A DNA stretch of 64,000 bases from Sporodiniella umbellata. Lineage: Eukaryota > Mucoromycota > Mucoromycetes > Mucorales > Rhizopodaceae. Location of the stretch: NCBI GenBank assembly GCA_025677835.1, contig JAIXMR010000066.1, positions 62,001 to 126,000 on the forward strand, read 5' to 3'. Numbering within the stretch: position 1 is the stretch's first letter; each line of letters starts with the position of its first letter. A model generated the notes under the pieces. That model searched no databases. It was given only the letters and a program-made list of their open reading frames with translations, and was not told the origin of the DNA. Shown in pieces: positions 21,530 through 32,624 of the stretch. A program made the position numbers and the translations under genes.

Positions 21530-22543
21530 AGATAGTAAGGATGTTTTCAGGTTTCTTTGGGATGGTGCCTGGAAGTCTGTTGAACTCCGTTGGGCGTGGC
21601 TACACCGATCTGTGTGCTGCTTTAACGGCGGTTGGTTTATCAGCGGAGGAGCTTCAAATCTGGAAAGAGGTCGATGGTATTTTCACGGCCGATCCTCGCA
21701 AGGTGAAGGAAGCTCGACTGTTACCGATTATTACGCCTGAAGAGGCTTCTGAATTGACCTATTATGGATCTGAAGTCATCCATCCGTTCACGATGGAACA
21801 AGTGATCCGAGCGCAGATTCCTATTCGTATTAAGAACGTTATCAATCCCAGAGGACAGGGTACGGTTGTTTTTCCTACAGAGAATATATCCAAAGACGGC
21901 ACACCCACTTCGCCTCACTCGCCTCAAGTATTAGCTGACAATGGTTACTTTTTGGATCTGTCCCGCAAATACCCTACGGCTGTGACGATCAAAGACCATG
22001 TTATTGTTCTTAACGTTCATTCGAATCGTAAGAGTGTGAGTCATGGTTTCTTTGCTCAGATATTCTCTACTTTGGACAGATATGGGGTCATTGTGGATTT
22101 GATTTCTACCTCTGAAGTCCATGTCTCTATGGCACTTGGCGAGGATAATCTGGATAAAGATTTGGATCTCGTTATTCATGATTTACGCCAAGTTGGAAGG
22201 GTAAAAAAAAAAAAAAAAAAAAAAAAGAGAGAGAGCGTGAAGGAGTGTTTTAGAGCAGGACTCATACGTAGGGTAGGTTGATGTGATCAAAAACTTGGCT
22301 ATTCTCTCGCTTGTAGGTAAACAGATGAAGAACATGGTGGGTATTGCCGGTATGATGTTTAGCACCTTGGCCTCAGCGGGTGTCAATATTGAAATGATCT
22401 CTCAAGGCTCTTCTGAAATCAATATATCATGTGTTATTGACGAGAAGAGTGCAGCCACGGCTATGGAAGTCATTCACTCTCAACTCTTGAGTAAAAGTAG
22501 TAAATTGGTCCTGCCCTTTCTTAAAGTAGCATTGGATTCATAA
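20721..22543 (+). CDS. HOM3: Aspartate kinase (aspartokinase), Hom3-type
   Basis: Five exons give about 500 residues. The kinase motif VQKFGGTSVGKFLDNIA is at the N-terminus; DIIIGAGEKLACRIV, GFFGMVPGSLL, GRGYTDLCAALTAVGL and WKEVDGIFTADPR follow. Two ACT domains close the protein (NVHSNRKSVSHGFFAQIFSTLDRYGVIVDLISTSE and LVGKQMKNMVGIAGMMFSTLASAGVNIEMIS). It phosphorylates aspartate, the first step to threonine and methionine, and the ACT pair is the usual site of threonine feedback. Every one of its four introns contains a poly(A) run, the longest 45 nt. All junctions fit the frame and nothing is missing. Confidence 0.95.
21484..21528 (+). repeat. 45-nt poly(A) inside aspartokinase intron 3
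   Basis: An uninterrupted run of 45 A between the GTAAGA donor and the TTTTCAG acceptor used before GFFGMVPG. Confidence 0.95.
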
Positions 22544-23004
22544 AACAAAGCGTCATGAACGGCAGCTAGAAAACAAATAAATAAAAACGAAAAATAGGCA
22601 ACACTTTGTTTACTTTACAAATGGTTTATCCCGAAAAACAGTAAAGATGATCCGGAAAAAAGTATTGCACTTCAACGTTCATTGTTTTCTATGTGTAACT
22701 TGTGAAGCACTCTGTTTTTATTCGAGGCTCCATTGTACGACAAAGGTTCTTTAAAAGCCGATTCCTTTAAAGAGAAAAAAAAAAAACTAAAAAAAGCCAT
22801 TGTATTTGAAAAGGCAACAAAGAAAGTAATTCTGTAGCCTCCTCTTTTAATAAAAAAGAAAAAAGAAAAAAAAAAAAAAAACAGAGCAAGAAAAACAGAG
22901 CAAGAAAAGCAGAGCAAGAAAAACGTCTACACTTTTCATTTTTTGCTCATTGATTGCTAATGGCACTCTTTGGTTAAAAAGAAAGAGGCCACCCGTGCAA
23001 TTCC
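22544..23004. other. Intergenic region with 3x tandem CAGAGCAAGAAAA
   Basis: No gene is supported. A 14-16-nt unit (CAGAGCAAGAAAAA) is repeated three times at 22882-22924 beside a poly(A) run. Confidence 0.6.
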
Positions 23005-23012
23005 TATAAAAA
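23005..23012 (+). promoter_or_regulatory. TATA box, probably of the Opy2-like gene
   Basis: TATAAAAA stands 115 nt upstream of a short ATG frame at 23126-23158 (10 codons), which would be an upstream ORF in a long leader of the gene starting at 23477. Confidence 0.4.
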
Positions 23013-23416
23013 CTTTGTACACATACGATTCAATATCCGGTGATGTTTTCGCTTATAGAAAGCCCCTCCCAAGAAACAATTCAATTCATCCCATCGCCAA
23101 ATAACACTTGAAAAACCACTCTAGAATGTCTCTCTATCCCTTGACGGTCAGTGGATGATAGCTACTCTATTTTTTTTTTTCATAAAGACTTGGCTTAGGG
23201 AGTATTGAATTCATGATCCCACCGTTTGGCGGGGGCTCAAGTGGTAAGACGTGTAACCAAGAGCGCACCTCGTTTAGCAATTTATTTTGAAATCCAGCCC
23301 TTGGAGGGCTAAGATTCCTTTCTTTTCTCTTTTCTCTTTTCCTTCTCATCCACACAAACACACGCCACTGCTCTATTCCAAGCATATTAAAAACCGACCG
23401 TGTACCAAATCCTCCC

Positions 23417-23428
23417 AAGATAAAAAGA

Positions 23429-23476
<48 letters not shown>
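23417..23476. repeat. (GA)n tract abutting a start codon
   Basis: About 60 nt of GA repeats with two AAA interruptions end 1 nt before the ATG of the Opy2-like gene, so the tract is part of its leader. Confidence 0.9.
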
Positions 23477-23481
<5 letters not shown>

Positions 23482-24430
23482 GCATTCACTATTGACACTT
23501 GTGGTGTTATTTATTTCCAGTATAAGGGGAGAAAGTAAATAGAATAAAAGATTTTGTTTGAGCAATCATTCATTCGTTTCCACACCTTCTCAGGTTGCGC
23601 AAAGAACTGTTCACCGAGTTGTTCAGATGGGACACTATGTATTGTGGGGACGATGACCAGCCAAGGTATATGTCCGCAACCCAAATGTATGTGGCCTGAG
23701 GCGATAGGTATGGCACCCATCCTGGATCGATCTGAACCGTCCAATGCTGGTCTCATTGGGGGTCTTGTAGGCGGATTGATAGGTGGAGGGGTGTTGATAG
23801 GTGCGATCGTGTTTTTCATTATTCACCATCAAAAGAAGAAACATACGATTCCTTTAGCGCTCAAGAAAAGAATCGCCAACAATCTGAGTCGCGGTCAGAT
23901 GACTGCACGACAAGAAGAGGCGATGGTCCAGTCCAGTAGAAATGTAAGCTGATTTTTATGGGGGGGAAGGATTTTTCTTGGTGCTGATTTTTTTTTTTTT
24001 TTTTTTTTTTTTCTAGTCCAACGTGCTATCAGGCGTTATACCCATCTCATTCCTACCCTCACGTATCCAGAGCTCGTTATCCAACCCAAGCTCAAATCAC
24101 ACACTTTCTACCACTTCAAGTCAGTGGCAAACCCCAAATCCGTTTGATGACCCTCGACCGTCCTCTCTGGCTGACAGCAGACGTACCTCCATCGAATCTC
24201 ACATCGAACCAACCCATACTGCCCTACAAGCGATCCGGGCCATCCCTCAGATCATGCGTGTCAAACACCCACAGGAAGAGATCCTTACACACCCCACACC
24301 TTCAAACACGCAAGATCTCTTGGATGATACAAACAAAACCTCTGCTCAAAGAGATACCAAACCTACAGACAGCCTTGTTTCTTCTGCTGATGGAGAAATC
24401 ACTATTTTCTGGCATGGTGCATCAACCTAA
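23477..24430 (+). CDS. Opy2-like membrane anchor protein
   Basis: Three exons (junctions after RGE and SSRN) give about 270 residues. The signal peptide MRHSLLTLVVLFISSIRG leads into a short eight-Cys ectodomain (CAKNCSPSCSDGTLC ... CPQPKCM). This has the C-C-C-C then CPxxxC order of the Opy2 family. One transmembrane helix rich in Gly (GGLVGGLIGGGVLIGAIVFFII) follows, then a ~170-residue cytoplasmic tail rich in Ser, Pro and Thr. In budding yeast, Opy2 anchors the adaptor Ste50 at the plasma membrane for HOG and filamentous MAPK signalling. Assignment rests on domain order and Cys spacing, not overall identity. A generic surface sensor is the alternative. Confidence 0.65.
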
Positions 24431-24557
24431 CCCAGCCAATCTATGGAATAAAGCTTTTATATATATATAAAGGGTGGGGGGTTAGCTACTTTTATTGATA
24501 CGGTTAGAAACCCTTTTTTTTTTTTTAAAAAAAAAAGAGAGAGTTTTTTCAAGTCAT

Positions 24558-26397
24558 TCAATTGGTTTCTCTTCCAACGATACGTAAGGTGGGGTTTGTT
24601 TGTACAGTGTTTGTTAGCTATTAAAAAAGAAGGGGGTGAATAAAAGATCAAAAGAAGGTAAAAGAGTTACCAAAGGACAGCCAGAGACAAACAATGTCTG
24701 TAACGATTGACAGTGAGTGACCAACTTTTTAAGAACAAAATCATCCATGGAACGTACAAAACCACAGTTAAGTTGAGTCAATTGAGAACAGAACACAGCC
24801 TGGGTTGGGTCAGCAAGGACCTCGAGACCTTTGGGCGTCAAAAGCTCAAGGCTATGAATGTTGAGGTCTAACAAGGTGTGACCGGAATGGTGAACGATGG
24901 CTTGGAGCGTTGCATCGTTGATGAGAAAACATCGGGCGAGGTTGAGATGGGTCAGACCTGGGGTTTGCCATTGTTGAAAGAACTGGGTCAAGGCCGCTGC
25001 CGTCAACTGGTCGCATAACTCCAGGTTGAGTTTTTTAAGCTGTGGGCAATACTTTAGGATGCCTTCGAGCAGTACGCGGTCCGTCAGGTCTTTGAAGCCT
25101 CTTAGGGAGAGTTCGGTCAGCCGAGACCCAACACTGGCCAAAAGATGCAGCAGGTCTTCTTCCTGGATGGGTTCCGATGGCCAGGCCAGATGAAGCGCTT
25201 GCAGGTGTTTGAGTTGAGCGATGACCGGCAGCCATTGGGAACGCATAGGATTCAATTGGCCGAGATCCAGTCTCTGTAGGTTCGGGCAATGGTTCACCAA
25301 AGACTCTACACAGTCTAGCTGGAAGCGATTCGAATGCCGGCAGCCAAACCCTTCCAGACGGGTGCCAACACTCTGAAAAAACGCGATCCAGGCTTCCTGC
25401 GTGATGAGAAAGCCACCGGAAAGCGAGAGATGTTTTAGCTGGTGTAGCCGGTCTTGATACAGCTTCAAGACCGTATCCTGAATCTGGCCACAATAAACCA
25501 GATCGAGCTTTTCGATTCTTGGACAAAAATGAGCCACGTTCTTGAGCGCGTTTTCGTCCATATCTATGAATGGCTAGATCAGTCAAGAGATCAACACGTC
25601 ACGCTCTTACTTGTGCAGTCGTAAAACTTGAGTGTGCGTCTGTAAGGCTCCATAAAGAGCTTGGAAGTCTCGCTATTCAATTTTCGATTACGACAGATGA
25701 TTTTCGATAGCTTTTCAAAACTATCTTCACTCATCACCCCAAAAGCCTCCACTTCATCAATATATTTGGCTACCGTCTAGAAAAAAAGAGGGGATGAACA
25801 GACCAACAACAACAATAATACTAAGCCGCTTACGGAAATACAAGTGTCTTGGAGCGAAGGCACCGCGTCTTTCAAAGGATCTTTTTTGATCTCAGCCAGC
25901 TTCTTCCGCTTGGGTTTCACCGCTTTTTTTGAACGGCCGTTTCTGCATGATTCGCAGCGCGTTTGACCTTCTTGCTCTTTCACAAAACGAGCTTGACATA
26001 GGACACAGAACAAGATCCGGGCTCGACCTTTGGCGACCTTACGTGAACTGGAAGCGACTGGCCCGGTCTCTTCATCCTCACTTTCTGGCTTTTTCTTTCG
26101 TTTGTTCGCAGTCGTGGTGCTGCGCCGAGGAAGGGACACCTGCACCGTCTCGGTTTCTTCCTGGGCTTCCATAGCAGCCGCTGGATGGCTTTCTGCATTG
26201 GCTTCTTCCTCACGACGCATTCTTCGGCTACGATTCGGTATAGCAATGCCTTGCTCCTAATGACCTTGCCATTAGCTTTTCTAACCCATACTTGTCACAC
26301 GGCTCTTTCTAGCCTTTCGTTTTACCCTCAAAAAACTCGTGAGAGCAGACGTAGGTCCTCTAACTCGGTTCGAAGCACTTTCACTCGGACGACTCAT
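24558..26397 (-). CDS. RAD7: Rad7-type nucleotide excision repair LRR protein
   Basis: Five exons give about 535 residues. The N-terminal motif NRVRGPTSALTSFLREQGI, assembled over the first intron, is the hallmark of fungal Rad7. Next come a Lys/Arg-rich linker and a zinc-binding pair (FCVLCQARF ... RCESCRNG). The Rad7 core follows (KYIDEVEAFGVMSEDSFEKL ... RNRKLNSETSKLF ... LKFYDCTNMDENAL), then about ten leucine-rich repeats. Rad7 works with Rad16 in damage recognition in non-transcribed DNA and has F-box/ubiquitin-ligase links. The last exon (24558 to about 24608, LTNTVQTNPTLRIVGRETN) is joined by a phase-0 intron; without that splice the frame would end in a low-complexity tail. It is divergent from eS12. 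Confidence 0.92.
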
Positions 26398-26509
26398 AGT
26401 AAGAGAGAAAGAACAGAATCAACCGACGGTGTTCGTTGACAGCCCAAGAGAACCCTTGAATCTCCGACGGTGCAACCCGGAACCGACGGCTAGGTATGTG
26501 TGTGTATGT

Positions 26510-26518
26510 ATGTATATA

Positions 26519-26562
<44 letters not shown>
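26510..26562. repeat. (TATG)n/(TG)n microsatellite
   Basis: TATG units pass into about 19 TG units in the Rad7/eS12 divergent region. Confidence 0.9.
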
Positions 26563-26563
<1 letters not shown>

Positions 26564-26672
26564 ATGAAGAGGTAGACTCCCCTTCTCTTTTCATCCATCC
26601 AAGTAAGATGCTCTTCCTAAAATAATAATAGATGATCAGCAAGTATCAGACGACTTATTTTGATTATGGCAG

Positions 26673-27149
26673 ATGTCTGACCACGAAGAAGTCATTGATA
26701 CGCAAGAAGTCGAAGTGGCTGTAGAAAGCAGCGCGGGTCAAATGTCGGTTGAGGATGCTCTTCAAGAAGTCCTTCGTCGTGCTTTGGTTCACGACGGTCT
26801 TGCTCGTGGTTTGAAAGAAGCTGTGAAGGCTTTGGACAGGTAAGAATGACCTATGGCTTCAAACGCATCACTGACCTTGAATAGACGTCAAGCTCACTTG
26901 GCTGTGCTTGTAGAATCCTGCACGGAATCCGAATACCTCAAGTTGGTTGAAGCGCTCTGTGCTGAACACAACATCAACCTGATCAAAGTGTCTGATGCCA
27001 AAAAGCTGGGTGAATGGGCTGGTCTCTGCAAGATTGACCGTGAAGGTAACGCTCGTAAGGTGGTTGGCTGTTCTTGTGTGGCTGTGACCGACTTTGGAGA
27101 GGAATCGGAAGCCATGAATGTTCTTTTGGATTATTTCAAGACTCGTTAA
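26673..27149 (+). CDS. RPS12: 40S ribosomal protein eS12
   Basis: Two exons give about 142 residues: [32 protein letters not shown], then [35 protein letters not shown] and [24 protein letters not shown]. This is a full-length eS12. The start ATG directly follows GGCAG, and a GTAAGATG donor sits at 26602. A 5'-UTR intron ending exactly at the ATG is therefore likely, which would also remove an upstream ATG (26666) that would otherwise make a 4-codon ORF overlapping the start. Introns at this position are common in fungal ribosomal protein genes. Confidence 0.95.
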
Positions 27150-27355
27150 AAGCAACATTAAAAGAAAAGAAACAAAAAAAAAAAAAAAAAAAAAAAGGGG
27201 AGGGGCATTAGATATCGCTCGACCACTGTACGTTGAAAGAAGTTTTTATTGGGTTTATTTTTGATTTTGATATATACACATGTAAAACGATGAATGCTAT
27301 GTGTAGAAAAAGAGAAAGAGAAAAAGAGAGAGATGAGAGCGTTTTAAGATTGTGT

Positions 27356-29537
27356 TTATGAATGAGAATGCACTTGTGATACTTTATCTAAAAGTTGGAG
27401 GTTATCCAAAAGCCAATTAAGTAGGAGGCAGCCGTTGGGGTTAGCAGACAGTAGCATGGAATGTTGAATAATGGAAGCGGCAATCAAGGTCTATAAGAAA
27501 GTCAAAAGGGATGAACCAAGAGGCAAAGATCAACTTACCTGCTGCTCTTTTGTCACCAGCGGACTGGTGATGATAGTACGAATGGAACGAGAACCAAACC
27601 TCCCTTGACCGATAGTCAAACAGTTGGAGATGATGGCGTCAAAGATGAATTTGTTTTTGGGATGACCCAAGGGTAAACATTGCTGGATGACATAGTTTCC
27701 TATGGAATCCAACAGCAAGAGAGGAACGTAAGGGGAGAGGTGTCTGCAGATCAGGCTGGCTTGTTCTTCGGTATGAGCCAAATCAATCATTTTCTGCACT
27801 GCCCAAGTTCCGTTTTTGTGAATGCCGATAGAAGCTAAATAAGGAGCGACCCGTTCGAGAAGGGCCAGCTTGGTATCTTGACAGCAAAATTCAAAGATTT
27901 TCTGTACCACTGTGTTTCCAATATGATCACTACAGAGCTCCACGATTTCTTCTTTACATTCCTCAGCAATCGCTTCAATCTCTGGCATCAGAGAGCCGTT
28001 ATCCAAGCCTTTTTTGATCTCTCGGACGCGTAAAGGCCTCAGTCGACGCTCCGGGCTGAATTCGGGCACTGTGGGCATATGTGTACTGTAACGGACATGA
28101 GGCACGCTGTCTTCCGGACAGGCGGTGCCCAAGAGTTGTTGTAGGATCAATTGATGTTCGGATAGCAGAGAGCCTCGGGCCATAGCTTGGTTGGCCTTGG
28201 TCAGAATCGCGGTGATACGCGTCGCATTTTCTTGGTGTTTTGTCTTGCCAGAGGGTTCTTCCTCTTCAGGCTCGCGTGCAAATCCGACACGGATCGGACC
28301 CGTGCCAGGCAAAATCTCTTTGTTTTGAATGGCCTTGCGTGCTTTGACAGCATCTTCTTGACGGCTAAAGTTGATGAAGGCACAGTTTTTTTGTGAAAGG
28401 ATTCGAATAGACTCTACTTGACCAAACGCTTCAAACACCGGCTGTAGGACCGCTGGACTTGTCTGTGTAGGAATATGACCGACCCCTTCAATAGATGAAA
28501 TCAGGAGAGAGTCCTTGTTTTTTTTTTGTTTTTTTTTTTTTTTTTTTGGGTGACTTACATAAAGCACGTGTTGGACCTTGAACGTTAGGAGAAGCTTCGT
28601 TGACGAGATTGACATGGGTTTTTCCAAAACCGACTCTTACCACAGCACCAGCGAGTTTACAGCCTTTGTTTTCCAAGTCTTTCTTAGCAGCCAGAGCGGA
28701 AGTCATGGATTCAAAGTTAATAAAAGCGCAATCTTTGTCGGAAAGGATACGAGCGCTTTCGATATGTCCATAGGGTGAAAAGATGTCAAACAGGTCAGCT
28801 ACTTTGATAGAGGGGGATACGTTTCCAAGCCATAAGGCGCGAGAAGGGGTTTGGCTGGACAAGTCGACCTAAAAAAAAAAAAAAAAGAAAGGTCAGGGAG
28901 GGGAAAGAACAGGGTTAGACTTACGTCTTCTTCTTTTAGATCAAGCGTGTCCTCAGGCGGATGGTTGTAGCTGGGCAGCACATCAAAATCGAAAGGGGAG
29001 AAGCGATGATGGGATATTTCAGCCATACTCAGACTGGATGCTCGGGGCCGATGAAGCTCTTGCTCGGCCAGGAAAGGTTTAAAAGGGTGACGTTGGATCA
29101 TATCCGAGACGGTATAAGACCTGTTGCGCGTGGTAGGCTCCAGGTAATGTTTGGTGAGACCGGAAGAGATGCTGCTGTCATCATCGGTAAGGCCCAACGA
29201 GGCTAACGTGCTTGTGAGCGAACTATGGGCGTTTTCGTCAAGCGGAGAAGAAGGGTCCTCTTCAAAGGAGGTATAGCTTGTGAACGGCTGAGAGCTGGGC
29301 ATCGTTCCGGCACGAGGACGCCGGACTGTATTTTCTGTCAAAGGCGAATAACGTAAGCTTGTGCTTCGGCTTCTTGAAAACGGATATTCATAATCGGCTG
29401 TTTGCTGACTATTTACAAAGTCAATATCAAAAACAAAACAAAATCAAAAAAAAAAAAAAAAAAAAAAAAATCCATGTCGTACACACAAAAAAGTACCTTT
29501 CTCTAGCATTGGTATTGACAGGCCATACGAAATCCAT
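27356..29537 (-). CDS. RNA-binding protein with two RRMs and Pumilio repeats (Jsn1/Puf2-type)
   Basis: Five exons give about 625 residues. The short first exon (MDFVWPVNTNARER) joins to SRSTSLRYSPLTENTVRRPRAGTMPSS. RRM1 starts at RALWLGNVSPSI and has DKDCAFINF; RRM2 starts at ALWVGHIPTQ, formed across an intron, and has QKNCAFINF. Pumilio repeats follow, with cores SDHIGNTVVQ, HKNGTWAVQ, DSIGNYVIQQ, GRFGSRSIR and NPNGCLLLN. Jsn1/Puf2 proteins bind mRNAs for membrane and mitochondrial proteins. The frame stops soon after NGCLLLNWLLDNL, where relatives usually continue with at least one more repeat, and no downstream exon was found. It converges with eS12. Confidence 0.88.
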
Positions 29538-29762
29538 CCTTTAAGAAAATGGTTGTGTGTACGTGTGTGTATGTGGTTGTGTTTTTACAAAAAAAAAAAA
29601 AAAAAAAAAAACAAGAGGGTAAGAATGTTGGCTGTTGATTTCTTTCTTTCTATTTTGTATCAAAAGAAAGAAAGAAACAGTTTTTAAACGAAAAAGAAAG
29701 GGAAAGAAAAAGAAAACTGTAAAAAAGAAAAGCGCATAATATTTTTAAGAGCAGCTGCTCCC

Positions 29763-29796
<34 letters not shown>

Positions 29797-30010
29797 TATA
29801 TAAAACAGTGTACGTGTATAATAGAGTGAATAAACGTTAATTAAAGAAAAATTACTTTTTTTGTTCAAGCTTTGTTTGTTTATGATGTGAAAAAGGACTT
29901 TGGATTATTTATGGTTTTTTTTTTTTTTTTTTTTTTTTTTACCCCCGGACAAAAGCATATCAAAAAAAAAAAAAAAAAAGGGAGGTTGGGAACGAGCCAT
30001 GACATAATGA
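29538..30010. other. Intergenic region of homopolymers
   Basis: Poly(A) runs of 22 nt (29589-29610) and about 31 nt (29764-29794), a poly(T) of 27 nt (about 29914-29940) and A/G-rich mixed repeats. No coding signal. Confidence 0.7.
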
Positions 30011-30895
30011 TTATGCTTTGATTTGAAGAAACTTTGAGGGATGAATGTTGAAGGTCTGCCAGAACTCATGTGAATCCAGGCGAGGCTGAAGGTCTCTACG
30101 GGCGACGATATCTTCTAGAGAGCCATGGCCCAATTGAGGCTCGAGTTCTTTTGCTAGCTGACGGGCCAATTTGATTTGCTCTGGATTTCCCCAAGTCAAG
30201 AAGAGTTCAATCCAGTCATAGCAGCTTTGGTCTGTCAAGATCCATCGCTCGCCTGACGCGAACTGTTGGTGTAGCGAGACAATGGCTCTGGCTACGTCTT
30301 CACCGTGGATCAAGTGAAGCTGCCGATTCAGCAGTTTGTTTTTGATGGCTTCCGAAGAAGGAAAACGAGGCACCCAGTTCTTGGGCTGTCTATACAAAAC
30401 CGATGACTACCACTGTCGCCCACGCTCTCTCTCTCTTTACCTTTGCGCTCCCCAAAGCCCAGCCAAGTGCAACACAGTGCCTCCCCGTGCAAGCAAGACA
30501 TCCTCTGCACCCATACGACCCGTATCCTTGGATCGATCCAGTGGTGAATGACGATCTGCATTGCCTACAAACGGGCGCGTTGAAGACAATAGAATCCACT
30601 GGGAACGACGTCCGCCATGTTGCTTTTCATAAGCGTCTACTAAAGCCGTCATACATTCCGCCTGCATCACCGGAAACGTCACAAGCACCGTGCTCGCATA
30701 CGGAAGTGAGACAGAAAGCTCTCGGCAGTTTTCAGGGAGAGACCAGGCAATCGTTCCATTTCTGCCGTCGCGGGTCGTGGCAGCATAGCTCAAATGCATC
30801 GACACCAAAAGCTCTGCTAAAAATTGCCCTGTCCATCCTAAGCCCAAGATAAGCATAGGCAAAGTACTCGTAAATACGCCTTGTTCTATGTTCAT
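30011..30895 (-). CDS. NAD(P)-binding Rossmann-fold protein, YeeZ/epimerase-like
   Basis: Two exons joined in phase at GLWGAQR|QPKNW give about 276 residues. The N-terminus MLILGLGWTGQFLAELL contains the glycine-rich dinucleotide-binding loop of atypical short-chain dehydrogenases. It is followed by TVLVTFPV and a strand WILLSSTRPFVG like the catalytic Ser/Thr-Thr region of epimerases. LHLAGLWGAQR corresponds to the usual LRLAGLYGPGR turn, and IHGEDVARAIVSL is the typical C-terminal part of the fold. This matches bacterial YeeZ and uncharacterised fungal relatives. The Tyr-x-x-x-Lys pair of classical enzymes is not evident, so a redox or epimerase activity is uncertain. The substrate is unknown. 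Confidence 0.75.
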
Positions 30896-31054
30896 TAAAC
30901 TAAGTAAACCAAAAAAAAAACAAAAAAAAAAGGAAGAAAAAAACGAAAAAGAACTCTTTCTCCATGACACCTTTTTCAATAAATACAATCTCCGATGCAA
31001 ATGTCTCGCTTTTTTTCTTTTTCTAGTTTCCCTCTCTTTTTCCTCTTTACTATT

Positions 31055-32393
31055 ATGACAGAAGAGGTAAAGTGGTATACAAGGTACTATTTCTAATAAA
31101 TCTGTATTCCTATTAGACTGTTTTTGGCTTAGAGAAGCAGCCTATAAAGACTTTAGAACAAGCAAGTGATTATTATTTCTCTTCTTAGGGTTTGCTAATT
31201 CCTTAAAAAAAGGTTATCAAGGAAAAGACAGTTTTTGAGCCTCTCTCCGATCTAGCGTAAATAGACTTTTTTTTTTTTAGAAAAAAAATCAAGTCTAAAG
31301 TTGATCTGAGCCGCTCTTAGTTTAGATACAGAAGATCTAGAAGGACTAAAATCCCAAGTGAGAAGGCTATACCAAAGTGGTTTGGAACAAGCGAAACGTC
31401 TAGAGCAAATACTGTCCGAGCTAACTCTAGAAAAGGCCCAAGTGAAGGCACTCGAACAGGACAATCAAAGCTTGAAACAGGCCACGGTGAAGATCAATGC
31501 CATGGCTGAACAAGAAGAAGAATACATTGCCAACCGACTTCTTAAACGAATCACGACGCTCAAACAGGAGAAAGATACCTTACTGGCCCAGGTTGAGGTC
31601 GAAGAGGAGTACATGACCAACAAGCTACAAAAGAAACTCAGGCAGCTTCAAAGGGAGAAAATCGATATGGAAAACGCGTTGGAACAAGAACAGGCATGGA
31701 TTGTGCGTCGACTTCAAAAACAGCTTCAAGAGAAAAGCTCGCCCGCTCTGTAAGTATAGAAGAGCCATATAGCCTTTAGCTCATTTTTTTTTTTTTTTTG
31801 TTGAAAAAAAGGTTGAAGCAGCCAATGGAAGATACAACACTCTTGCTTTCCGAGGTTGCAGTGTTGAAAGCAAAAAGTGTGGAAATGGAAAAAGAATGTA
31901 AACAAAGCCATTCCTTTTATTATTTTTATTTTGTAAAACAAACAGCAAACTAAAAAGAGCGGTCTGTATTAGTACGTGTCAAGACGCAAAAGCAAAAAAC
32001 AATAGTGAGTGAAATAGAAACACTACGCCAAAGAGTGAAAGAAGGCCAGTTATTAGATGAAAGGTAAACATTCTAATGTATCGGAACGCTTTCTCTCTAC
32101 ATACTCATTTTGCTTTGCCTAGTCAAAATGTAAGCGGTAGTTTTTTTTTTTTTTTTATTTTTTATTTCTTTTGTTTACAAACATTTTCTTTTCATAGCCT
32201 CTTTGCTCAAGCCATCCTCTCTTTCTAGACCGATAGACAGCCTTTCGTCCAGAACACAAGGTAAGGAGAAAGATTGGCTTGTTTTCTTTAATAATTACAG
32301 CATTTCCTTATAGACCCACATAGGGTAGCTACCTTGAAAAAAGGATTACCTAGGGTCTTGGGTTCACCACTGACTTTTAAAAAGGCTGCATAA
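31055..32393 (+). CDS. CCDC6-like coiled-coil protein (N-terminal exons tentative)
   Basis: The core is the DUF2046/CCDC6 pattern: AEQEEEYIANRLLKRITTLKQEKD, then VEEEYMTNKLQKKLRQLQREKIDMENALEQEQAWIVRRL. Human CCDC6 has the same EEEF.. / EEEFLTN.. / LEQEQE triple. Downstream short exons (LKQPMEDTTLLLSEVAVL, LRVKTQKQKTIVSEIETLRQ, SASLLKPSSLSRPIDSLSS, DPHRVATLKKGLPRVLG) join in phase to the stop at 32391-32393. At the 5' end, ATG at 31055 with exon MTEE and a following exon TVFGLEKQPIKTLEQA are plausible, but the joins before LDTEDLEGLKSQVRRLY are not resolved. CCDC6 relatives are cytoskeletal or 14-3-3-binding proteins; the role in fungi is unknown. Confidence 0.7.
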
Positions 32394-32450
32394 GTTTCCT
32401 TTTCTTTTGCCTGTTCCTTGATTAAATAATCTTATTATTTATTTTTAATA

Positions 32451-32481
<31 letters not shown>

Positions 32482-32624
32482 AGAAAAAAAGAAAAAGGGA
32501 AACCATTTTCTTCTTTTCTTTTTCTATTCTAAACAACCGTCTTTTTTTCTGTGATACATACAAATACAAATAAATATACATATATATATATATATATATA
32601 CATGTATATATATGTATAAACAGG
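32394..32624. other. Promoter/leader of the arrestin gene
   Basis: AT-rich, with poly(T) at about 32451-32474 and (TA)n at 32580-32599 shortly before the start codon. No exon is evident. Confidence 0.5.

Noticed and set aside
23216..23300. tRNA-like box A (GGCTCAAGTGGTAAGACG) with a possible box B (TTTTGAAATCC)
   Set aside because: No acceptor stem pairing, the D-arm does not close, and the box B is poor. At most a decayed tRNA-derived fragment.
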